From Tubulanus polymorphus (taxonomy: Eukaryota; Nemertea; Palaeonemertea; Tubulaniformes; Tubulanidae): 64,000 bases of DNA. A model generated the notes under the pieces. The model had not been told where the DNA came from, did no database searches, and was given only the letters and a program-made list of their open reading frames with translations. How positions within the stretch are numbered: position 1 is the stretch's first letter; every line of letters begins with the position of its first letter. The stretch spans positions 9,931,450 to 9,995,449 of the forward strand of contig NC_134026.1 of NCBI RefSeq assembly GCF_964204645.1. Reading direction: 5' to 3'. The translations under genes and the position numbers were made by a program. Shown piece after piece: positions 26,232 to 38,200 of the stretch.

Positions 26232-29200
26232 TGACGAGGATGCCATAGATGGGTTCGTCTGACGACGAAACCCATCAAAAATTATAGCAGAATTTTCCCT
26301 TACGCGGTTCTGTGTACCCACATCATTTTGTTAGCTTATCATCAGCTGATGGGTTTGAATACAAATGTAACTGATTTTATGTAGCAGACGAAAAGAGTCA
26401 GGGTAGTTTGAGGGCTAGTTGTTTAATATGATGAGGGCAAAACCCCCAGTTCAGCAACATCAAGTAAAGTAAGATCAAGATTTCTGGATTGCAAGATTTT
26501 CACCAAAACATACCTCTTCAGTCAGTACCAGAGTACAGTTGATATCAAGGCGTTTTGTATCCGTCAGGCTGAGGACATTTCTCCCTAATATACGCTAAAA
26601 TGGAAGAAAATCAAACGATATTCAACTCTATAACAACACAAATTCTTTGTTATGAAAAATCTATTGACCATAATGCTTTTCGTAAATACAGTTAAACCCA
26701 TTTAATCTGGATCAGTTAAATCCAAAATTTCAAATCCGGATATAATTCTATGGTCCACTTATACAAATGTTAGTCTAATTCTATACTTAAACCCTTGCGG
26801 CGCGTATCCCTTTGGTGACGTCAGTCGGGGGATGTAAGTTACCAATTAATTCTAGCACCTGAACGGCAGAAACAACTTGTGCAGCATGGGAATGATTCCT
26901 ATTTATTTTTTCAGCCTCTGATAGATGTCTCTGATGGCTGATTGATTTGATGCGATTGATATCGTTTTCTCTTGCTGTAGTATTTAGCCGCAATATATCA
27001 AAGTATGATAGAATGAAAGAATCTTGATTGGTAACCACATGTAATGTGAAAATCATCAGTCACGTGAATACGGAATGGATATTGAGATTTTTCAACTCAC
27101 GATAGGAAAGTGCAAGCATATAACAGTCAATTACATATAGAGTAGGTTATATAAAGCCTGGCGCACACGGGCGACAGTTTCGAGCAATTCTCGAGCAACC
27201 GCCCGAATTGCTCGGCGTCGAACGAAAAAATCGCTCGTCTGCGGCAAGGGGCGACAGCGATCGCTCGTTGTCGAAAGGAATTGCTCCGTGTCGCCCAATA
27301 TCAAACATGTTTGATATTGGGCGACGGAAAATTGCTTGACGCCGAGAAATTGCTCGGCGATCGCTCGGGAGTTGCCCGTGTGCAGTAGATGGAGACGCCA
27401 AGCAACGAGCACCTCATCAACCTAGCCAATGACTAAACGAATAATTATCATGTGATACTTCAAATACAGCATCACCCGGGTTAGTAGCGTGGCCATCTTG
27501 ACAAGTCACATGATAAAAATGTTTGGCGCGAAAGATAATCGCCTCTCCGTCGCCAGTGGTCGCATACGGGCGACACCTAGCGATCGATTGCGCAACGGTT
27601 GCTCAAAAATCGGTCGCAGCAACTGGCGACTAAAAATTGCCTCGTGTGCGCCAGGCTTTACCTTGAACACTTTATCTATCAGAAAATTAAGCTCATTTCT
27701 TGTTATGCCATATAACCAGGCTTTAGTACTGGGAGATGCATAGCTTACCAGTTACAAAAGTATTAACCAGATTTTTCACCAACTGGATTTATCTAACTGA
27801 CCCCAAATGATCCAGATTGATTGGGGCTCAATGCATATTGTATCTCAATAATATTGTACCAACATATTGAAAAACAAATTCATTCGTTATTTGCAATCAT
27901 TATCAACGAAATCATCGTTTCCCTCCTTGAATACTTACAGCGTGGGCACGTGCATCTTTCTGATTTTGACTGAGCATCGCTTCTAATACGGCTACCCATT
28001 TCTGTTTCTCCGGGAAACTCATAGCCATCAAATACAATGTCCTAACAAAAATAATCATTTCTTCAGCTATAATTGTGTCAGCTTCAATTCAGCCCCTCAG
28101 ACATTTGGGAGTCTACATATCAATCGCCATTCTTCTGCTTTTTGATCGTCCACATAGGGGCTCGTATTTTAAGTTTGCAGGTGAATAGAAGCTCAGATCA
28201 TCCAATATCCCAGGTACTATACATGTACCGTACCTGGGTGATCTTAGCTACTATTCACCACCAAACTTCAAATATGAGCCCCGGTGATCGTCCAGGCTTC
28301 AAGTTTGATCAGGACCACAACAAGATAATTTGAAATCTCAAATGAATGACTTAAATACTTTCAATACTTGGTACCTGCATTTGCTGAGGAAGATCTGTAA
28401 GCCAGTGTTTCTTCATAGATTAAATAATACTTGACCTTCAAGTTTTGCAAAGTTAACTGGAATTTATTTCAACAGTTCAGTTAATTGAAACTCATGAGAA
28501 ACTCATCATTGACAACTCTTGATACACATTTAGAGATACATGCAAGGTTACCAAGTATGAGTATCACTGATCACTGATCACTGATCACATGTGTCATACA
28601 TTCGATGTGGATACTGGCAAAACTAGGGGTCCAGGGACACCATGCCCACTTGGGAAGTGGTTTCAAATGCTCAACAATCTAACAATTTCAATATTCAACG
28701 CCCTCTGGTGACCATATACAAAAACCAATGACCTTGAAACTCAATACAATCATTAAACATGTCAGCAGCTACGATTTTGTAATTGATTGTGATAACAAAA
28801 AATGCCTCGTTACTAATTTAATATGGAAATACTAAGTTAATCTACTATTCAACGCCCCCTGGTGACCATATTCAAAACCCAATAACCTTGTAACTCACCA
28901 TATTCATAGAACATGTCATGAACTACAACTTTGCGATTGATCATGGTAACAAAATATGCCTAGGTACCAATATAATAAGGAAATACTACAACAAAATATG
29001 TATTGGTACAAATATAATATAGAAATACTAAGATATTGTATTATTCAACGCCCCCTGGTGGCCATATACAAAAAACAATGAACTTGAAACTCACCCCAAT
29101 CATAGAACATGTTATACGCTACAACTTTCCAGTTCATTGTTGTAACAAAATATGCTTAGGTAACAATATAATGTCGAAAAACTTTTTCCCACCTACGAAT

Positions 29201-32200
29201 GAGTACTAATGACACCAAGATGGCCGCCAATTGCGTCATAATTGGCGGATCAAAAATACCTATCTCAGGTATAAAACATCCCTTTACAAAGAATACCGAT
29301 CACAAATTGCAATGAGAAATGGCAAACCAGTAGGAAGCTACAGGACCTAGAATTCTGGCCAAAATTGACATTTTTGGGCACTAAAAAGGTCATAGGACGG
29401 CCATCTTGAGTCAGATGGACCCAATTTTTCTTATGCTGATGGGCCCTTGGTAGATTCAAATATATTCGAAAGATCAAGGTAATTGATCATATCGTCTTCA
29501 AAATTTCCCTTGTAAACTTCGAAAATGTGTAAAAAGTGCTGATTTTGGCGAACAACAATGGCTGCCAGTCGGCCATCTTGATTCTGATAGGGCCAATTTT
29601 TGGGCTGAAGATGTGTCTAGGGTAGATACATGCATAAACCAAATATCAAGACATTACCTTGAAGCGTCTTCAAAACTAAAGTCCCAAGTGGGCTAAAAAT
29701 TATTGCAAAAGTACCTTCCTGGCCACGCTAAGGAGTGTGGACGTGACTCTAGTTTGAGTATGTATGGTAGATCAGACGAGGCGGTATTGCGCAATTCAGC
29801 AGCGGTAACAGCACTGTTAATCAATATTTCTCCATCAACTGGTGACAAATTAAATGTATCAGACGGTGATGACTCCGTGTTGTCTTTATCGAAGAAACAA
29901 AGACGATCTTCTTGTAGAAGCACCCAATGTTTCTCCCAACCTCCCATTGACTGTTTGCCGGACCTGTGCACCAAAAAAATGTCTTGTTAGAAAATCGGCT
30001 CAGCAAAAGGTGCAGCAATGGTGCTATGGACGTTTTCCCCTTTCACCGCAAACAGTTTTCCACACCCTATATTACTGGAAATAATGCAGCGTATTACAGA
30101 TTTTCCGCTATATTACATCTATATACCCTGTAGTGTATCATCAGTTACACATATGTCACAATGTTTGATAGGAGCTACCATTTAACATGAGACTTAACCA
30201 AATCAAAATCATATGGACACAACGCACTGCACTGCACCACACACCGTATTGCGGGGCATATATTTTGAAAGAGTTTAAAGGATTGTCTCTAAGGTCGTTA
30301 TGCATGATAAAGCTAGGACCATCTAAAGCAGTGCTTATTAGCCACACTTCAGATGATAACGGCATCTGAAGAGGATCATTTCTTAACAAGTACAGCATAA
30401 AATATGGCCACATCTTATAACACCAAATTTTTGGGAGGGCACGCCAAATGCTCAACAAGTTGGCCCAAATCCTGGGGCTGCCCTACATAATTATTTCTAA
30501 ATTGCCCAGCCGTAGACTACTGACTCCAAGAATCCCAGGGATTGAATGATTACCATATTCAGAGCTGCCAAATTTTTGATTCAACGTGAAACTTAAATGT
30601 TCAATACATAGTAAAAATTGTTCTAAAAGCAAAAAAATTTGAATGGTTCAACTAGACACGTCAGCATGGCATGGGTATAATAGTACCAAAACTTTTGCAT
30701 AGTCAAAGTCTGAAGCACAAATCATTATTTCGAAACATGTTTTACTTTGACTTATAGATACTAATCTTAACACACAAATTCCATCTCAAGCATCTTAGCT
30801 GCAAAAGCAAGGGAAGACTTTGATAATGTTTTGGAACAAACTTCCAATAGTAGAGAAATAAGAAACATGGATCGCAATGTTTGATCTACCTGGGCACTTT
30901 CATCCAGCCGCACATTTCCATTGAATTCAGATCAGCCGTAGACAAAGCTTTGGACGGAGTCGATTTCTTTTTCATGATGACATCTGAGAAATGCTGCACG
31001 TACTGAGTGGGAAGTCCGCAAGTTGCTGGCAATGATGACACACATTTCGGATGGCAAACCATTTGACATTCTACATGAAAAACGAGATAGATTTTTCTGC
31101 TAAGTTTTCAGTTTAAACCAAAGAAATTGTTTTTCATAGCAATGGCAATGAATTGCATAAAAACGGTGCAGATTTCTTACTACACTGATCACAAAACATT
31201 AAATGATGTACTGGCAAAACTAGCAAAGAGCAAATTATTGGGCAGGGTTTTTAATGATGAAAATTAATCAAGTTTAAGGCATTTAGATATTGTATCAATC
31301 GGTATCATCCCATGTTCAACTATATTGTCAAATCACTGTTCAATTCTTCAACATTCTTGTTCAATAAAATAGTAGTTGAGATCAACCTGTAACTCGTAGC
31401 AAATAAGGCCGGACCCCAGTATAGATCTGTGTTCCTAGTTTTAGACACTTCTATCACAAGGTAGTACATCAAATGATTATCAAAGGAAGGTAAAAATTGG
31501 TAGATAGGCACGAAGGACTGATGATTGTCATGTTCGATGTATGATCTTTTATTCATAATTATGAATTATGTACTTTCTGATAATCATCAAACTAAATAAA
31601 ATCAGATAGGGTTTAACCTTTTCGGTGCTAAGGCCACAAAAAAATCCTTTTCTCGGGCAGGTCAATCACCAAAATGGGTAGGTAGGTAGGGAATTTTTTT
31701 TTCTTTTTATAGAAAAAAAATTTGGGGTATACTTTTGAAAATGGGGTAGGTCACCGTCAATACTTTTTGCTGGACCAAATTTTTAGTCAGGAATATGATT
31801 AACAGATTAATTCCTGGAATTTGATTTTAAAAAAAAGTATTTACGCGAATAGAGTTTTGTTGTCGGTCGACCACATATATATTTTTGAAAAAAAATTATT
31901 TCAATCAAAATTTTGAAAAAGGGTCGGTAGGCAATTATGTTATATTCTGAAAATGATTATTTGAAACGACAGGGTTTCTTTTGGTGTGACAGATTAATTC
32001 CCGAAAGTGCTGGAGATAATTTGAAATTGTTAAAAAAAAAAAAAAAAACATTGGTATATTGTTAGTTACTAATATTGCACTTTGTGTGATAGGTGCTGCC
32101 ATCTTGCAATAGAGATAAAAACTAATTACATCGGTACACCACGATACGGTGCACTAGCAAACTCCATCACCAATTTATACACCGATGTAGATGATTGCAT

Positions 32201-35200
32201 CGAGAAGATTAAGTTTTTGAACTATATAACTCAAGAATTGTGATTTACCTTGACATTTGGCGGCTTGTTTAACAAAATGCACCGTCCCAAGACAAACCGC
32301 ACACTTTGTGCCTCTCATGTTTAATCCAGTGGCAAATCGATGCGGAATATTGTGATGCATTCGTTCTTTATTCGGGCGCGTCGTGACGCAAGGAGTTGAC
32401 GCGTGGCGTTTTCGACTAGGCGCGAGCAGTGTACGCGGGCTGCAAGCGTATTGTTTCGACGGAGACATCACTAACGCCGACACGACAGCTTGCGACGGTG
32501 GAGCCAGGGTCACTGTGCCGCTGTTACTGCGAGACGTTCCCGATATAGTCGCAGCTTTCGTCTGATCACACTGTTGACAAATTCTTCCCTTCAACTGAAT
32601 AGCTGCAAGCATGAAAAGTTATGTAATAAAGTTTGCGAAGAGTGTCCAGATGATAACTAGAACGCCTCTATCAAAATCTTCATTTTGATAAGATTATATT
32701 AACAACATTTCGATCGATTTCAACACATCTCTCATGAGTCCTTTTCAAAAATGAACAGATCTAGTGTTACATACCTACATATTATATGATTTACATATCA
32801 AGAAGTGATTGACTAGGTGTGAAGTGGCCTGGTTTTAAAAGGGGGAAAACTGCAAACATCTATTTTGAAGTAGGCCCCTTCACGCCTGCATGACATTGTA
32901 ATATCTATTATAGCTATTCATAGCTATCTTTTATAGGACAGTCACTTAATAATTTGCCCATGGGCCAAGAGGTTTACCACATTTATGAGAGATGTATCAG
33001 AAAACTATATAGGGATGCAATTTGTAAGATACGAGTAGATTCAGTCCTCGTTAGAGAATCACGGACCCAAGACAGAGCCACGGTACCGCACCAGCCACTT
33101 TACCAACAAATCCGTCATTAAGACTAAGACCGATTCCATCGCGCATTAGGCGACATTGTGTCTCAGTTTCAGTTGCAGCCGTAACCGTACGATGAGGAAA
33201 ATTAGAGCTTCATGACGAAATGCAAGCAAAATGCTCATACTTCCCACACCATACCCATACATGACTTAGGTAAGTCCAAAACTGGTCTTAAGTCTTAAGA
33301 CTGGTCTAAAGTTGTTAGATATTGGCTATAGAACTAAGTTGGTCTTAGATTGGTCTTAAGTCTTAGCCATGACTATGCAACCAGCCCCAGAGGCTGATTC
33401 AGTGGTCATACCCCAGTCAAGATATTGGGTGCTGTTGTAAAAGTTTTTTCCCCCTACATTTTATCATTAATCAGAGTAGATTACGCTATGACTTAAAAAA
33501 TCATACCCGCAAAGCAAAGTATACAAAATATAAATACAGATATTAACAATGGACATTTTATTTTTGATGCCGTTATTTGCTGGAAAGGTCTTTTGTTGAC
33601 ACTATAGCCGCGACCACAGGAGCCTTTTTGGGCCCGGGCCAAATCTGGTCTGTTTTTGGTCAGGCCAAATTTGGCCCGGAACAACTGTTTACACGGGTGG
33701 CAAATGGGCCCGAGCCTGTTTGGCCCGACTAAAAACGTTGGACCAGGCCCGAGCCAAATTTTAGCACCAGACAAATGATTGCGTTTGAATTGCAACTGGC
33801 ACCGGAAATGATCCACTTCACTTTGTTTGAGCATTGTTTAGTATCGAGTGAATGGTTTGCGCGTCAACGCGTTCTCTAATGAGGCACGGGCCAAATTTGG
33901 CCCGAGCCTGATCCGTGCCAATTTGGCCCGGGCCAAATCGTGTCCGTGTGATCGCGGCTTTTGTCAGACGTCACCCCTAGAATCTATGCTGTGGACAACA
34001 AACATTCACTGTTTACAGGAAATATTTATCTACATACTTGCAGACTTAGCCTGGTGAAGTTCAGTTTTCAGCTTGATATTCTGGTGTTGTAGTTCAGCGT
34101 TTTTCGTTCTCTCGGCCTCTAATTGTAGTTGCATATCTCTCCATTGAACCGGTCGACCAGATGTCATCGCCTGCGCCGCCGATTTCGACGGTTTCGCTGG
34201 TGTTCCAAATATATTCTGCAATAAAGGACCATGGGTCCAGTATGGTCAACTGAGTACATTTTAGTTTTGAACACAAAAATCGATTTGTTCATGGATTTGC
34301 AATGACGTATAAACAACTGATAAAGATGAAATGATCGTAGACTGTGTAGTAAGCATGTTCAACTTAGATGATATACATGGTAATGGGTTTCCCTTTGAGT
34401 AACAATTACATGGTAGAACAGTTCTTGATAATGATGTCACTGGGAAAGCCCTTTTAGAGGGATTTTCAAGCGATGCCCTTCTGAAGGACTTTCCCTGTGA
34501 TGTCAGGTCAAGCATCCATTAGTAGATTGGGGAAAAAAAGTTTTGCACATTTTCTCCCAGCACTTCCAAATGGCTTAGAGCTAATGGACAAAATTTGCCA
34601 TATCAATTCCCATACCTATTTCCCTCCTAATGACAAAATATCAGTTGTGTATATCCATTGGTTACAATTTGTGCCACCAAGAGCTAACAGAAAGTTACTC
34701 TCAGAACCATTCTATAAGGATCAACACAGTTGATCCTGAAAAATTCAGAAGTTAATTTACGATTCGGGTTGACATCGTTGTGTAAGCATTACATGTATAT
34801 CCCAGAACCAGAAACAAAGTTTCCACGATGTACGGGGATGATCATGTTCAACGCCAAAATCATGCCTTGCCGCGCGCTATCCGGGTGACGAAGAATATCT
34901 TTTTTCCCGCCACTACCGTATTTGACCTGGTCTTTACAAACGACGCAGTAAGCCACGCCAGCTAAGTCTATCTTACGAATGTAGTTCGATAAGTAGTCCC
35001 CGTTACTGTCCTTACACTCTAGCCAGTGCCAGTTAAATTCATTTTTTTATACCGCTGTCAATTGCCTTTATATCGGCCGACTCCCGACTGAGAATCTTTC
35101 TGTGCGTGCTCATTTTGCAGACCGTCCCTCAAAAAGAAAGTTACAAAGCTGCGTGCCTCAGGACATAGCACGCGCGTGGTAATAATTAAGATGATATTTA

Positions 35201-38200
35201 TTAAATATCATCTTAATTATTACCACGTGCATCTTCACATTGTTGGCCGTCAGCAGGACGATGTACAACGGCGCGTAAAGATAATTGACTTTTAATTGGA
35301 AATGGCGTCACAACAGTGGCGCTCCGCCTACGCACGCACAGATACCACAACAAGCACACATATATACATTGTAGCAGAACGTCCTCGGAAACAGAGACCA
35401 AGATAAAATAACACAGAAGCGACGACGAGTACAAGCAAACGAACGCTTTTACGGTCCGTGCCATTACTGGTCGCCGCGAGGAATTCTCACCAAATTTCCG
35501 GAATTGACATCAGCGATCCTAAATTTCTGGAATTCCGGATATTTCCGGAAAACTAGCATCTCTGTTACATGACTTATAACATCTTTTGATATTTCTTTCT
35601 GGATATACTGTACACAGGGATGAAAACAGAGGCGTTTAAAAAACGTGGAAAAATTTGAAATAAAAGTATTTGAGGCTAACTACTGCTGGTCACAGCGGAG
35701 CTAAAAAGATTTCAGAGATCGTAGCACCGGTTTTATGAGACGCTTTTACAGTCTGTTCTTTAAGTATGCTACGATCTAACTATCAACTTTTCCCCAGGAC
35801 CCTAACCCCCCTCTTATCATTTTCTTAATGGATCTACATCAATCTCAAGAATGATAAAAAGGGACTCCCAGCCGCGGAAATCTGCACAAGATTTTAATAT
35901 CCATGTACATCAGTTGCAACTAAATAAAACATTGAAGGCTACTGCCTGACCATTCTTTTACGGCTCAACATCTTCTAAAACTTGTCTACATTTACAGAGT
36001 TCTAACTATGCACCAGTAACGCATTGTACAATTTTTACAGTGCGAGTGTTAAGGGCACGGCTAATCAATACAGACACGTACCTTCTTTTTCTTAGTATTC
36101 TCAGTTTTTGCTTGCAGAAAGTCGATTAATTTTGATTGCTGGTTGATCGTACTATCGTACTTGAATTTTTCATGATCATGGTTTACCTGTGATAAAGAAC
36201 AGATTTCGAAATGTTTCTAGCTGTCGTTTCAAAGTTCCTGAATTACTCTAGAATGAATTCACTAACACATGACCAGGCAAGTAACATCGCCCTTTTTTCA
36301 CATGCCTATGTATGGCCACGAATGGTTTACCAACTAGGTTTTAGCTAGTGTCAGATTTCAGCTCAGAATTGTGGAACTGACTGAAGTTACATAGATTAAG
36401 TATCATAGATCATAGATTTACCTGCAAACCTTCAACATAGTTTTCTAATTCCAGCTTATCAGTATTCAGATTATCATACTTGTCCATAGCTTCCTCTAAG
36501 TTTTGACTTAAAGCAAAGTTGGATGCCTTTAAGTTTTTAACCTGGTTTGTCAACTTTGAAATCTACAAATTTTCAAAGAAAATGATGAAGTGCGAGCCAG
36601 CTCTGTGATGATTGAGTTTCATCTAACATACATTCATTAGTAAGCTAAACGAGACAGTGGTGTGCTAGTGGGGTCCCTAGGTCGCCCTGAATCCCCGAGG
36701 TTAATCACCAAAAATAAGCATCTAATAATCGCCTTACTTAAAACATCGAAGCATGCATGCATGCATCACATGAAAAATATATATCCTAACCTCAAGCTTG
36801 CATTTTTACTTTATTTATCATCCCATAATCGGATGACTTTTGATTTTAGATTCTTATCCATAGGCGACGTCATAGGCCCTAATAGTGGTACTAATTCAAC
36901 AATGATTTACCTCATCTTGCAGAGCAACATTTTCATCGGCATAACAATCCAATGATCTTTCAGCTGATTTCATGTTCAGTTCCAACATTGATCGTGCTTT
37001 ATCAACTTCATCTAACTACATTACAAAAATATAGTCTAAAAGTGAGTATAATAGTCATCACTAAGACCAGAACAAAACGCTTTATATGTAATTCAAGTAC
37101 TTTGTTTTAAACAAAAAATTCTGTAAATTCAATCTTTCATATCTGCTTCCGACTTCAAAACCCTGTTTCAATCTTGGCAGGAGTTACAGGTTTGCAAGGG
37201 ATACACTCAATAAATAAGATGAATTATCACTCAAGGCGGTCAAAGCCTCTGGTATCCACTGACTGCAATAGCTCTGCCTTACTCGGTAGCACAGGGCCTA
37301 TAAATATTCCACTAAGTATAATGAATATGAGTTGAGAATTGGAAAAATAAGAAGCAAGTTTTTCAAAATAAATTCTAACAAAAATTCATGAACTTGAGTG
37401 GTCAACCAAGTAGAGCAGTACCAAGAAAGAAGTCTACCGTAGATAGCATCACTGATGATATCAATGTTTCTTTATCCTAAAATACGTTGCTTTCACACTA
37501 AATGATAACAGTGCTCCAGTAAAGAAGAGGTTAAGCTTTATATCAGGGTTACTAATTTCACAGTTACAGTACACACCTGAGAATTCAAGCTTTGCGCTAG
37601 AGTTGCTTGCTCTGTTAATTGCTGCTTCGTATTATCGAATCGAGATTGAAGGTTGTCCCGTTGGATGGTTAAGCTTTTCAGCTGGTTTTCAGCACCTTCC
37701 CTGAATTTACAGAAAAAATAAGCAATACAAATTTTTTTTGGATTTTTTGAATATATTTCCCCATTTTTTATCAATGCTGAATTCGAAATTATGTATTACT
37801 TGCAATGGAGTACTGGCAATACTCTATCTCAATTAAAATGAATCGCACCAATAAAAACTCTACCAAGGACTAATCGTAATCTTGTACCAGTATAACCATT
37901 TGGTGGTTTGATAATGTTTGGATCCGGGGGCCAAAAAATCTAGTCCAAAGTTGATCGATAATGAATCAATTTTACTAGTGTAAAGCTTAGTCACACTGGG
38001 CCAGGTGGTGTGCCAGTATTATGTTGCGGTCTTGATTTTATTCTTAGTGACTGAATTTGATCCAATTTTGAAAACTTCTTGATTCTTAAATCCTATGGAA
38101 ATCTAACAAAGTTTAAAAATTTCATTTCTATTGAAAATGGTGGGTTCATACCTGGCTTGCCTTTCTGACGTGTATTTGCGATGAAGTACGTCAATTTGTC

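Larger units (their letters stand above)
17157..26594 (-). other. CIT: CIT exons 30-37: CNH (citron homology) domain
   Basis: Eight exons encode about 350 residues with the beta-propeller pattern of CNH domains: [105 protein letters not shown] domains are protein-protein interaction modules, also found in NIK-type kinases and Rho exchange factors. All phases match. One intron holds a 710-bp tandem duplication and another a mariner-like MITE. Confidence 0.92.
30890..32602 (-). other. CIT: CIT exons 26-27: Ser/Thr-rich linker and C1 zinc finger
   Basis: Exon 26 begins with a Ser/Thr/Pro-rich linker and then reads [11 protein letters not shown], a string almost invariant in citron. The C1 ligands follow with exact spacing: H-x12-C-x2-C-x12-C-x2-C-x4-H-x2-C-x7-C, ending PATCGLP, with the exon junction inside CQEC. 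It is an atypical C1 that probably binds lipid or protein rather than acting as a phorbol ester receptor, judging by family. Exon 27 ends with GWMKVPR, the first strand of the PH domain. Confidence 0.93.

Noticed and set aside
32383-32565. 60-codon frame on the plus strand
   Set aside because: Shadow of the GC-rich citron exon 26 on the other strand.
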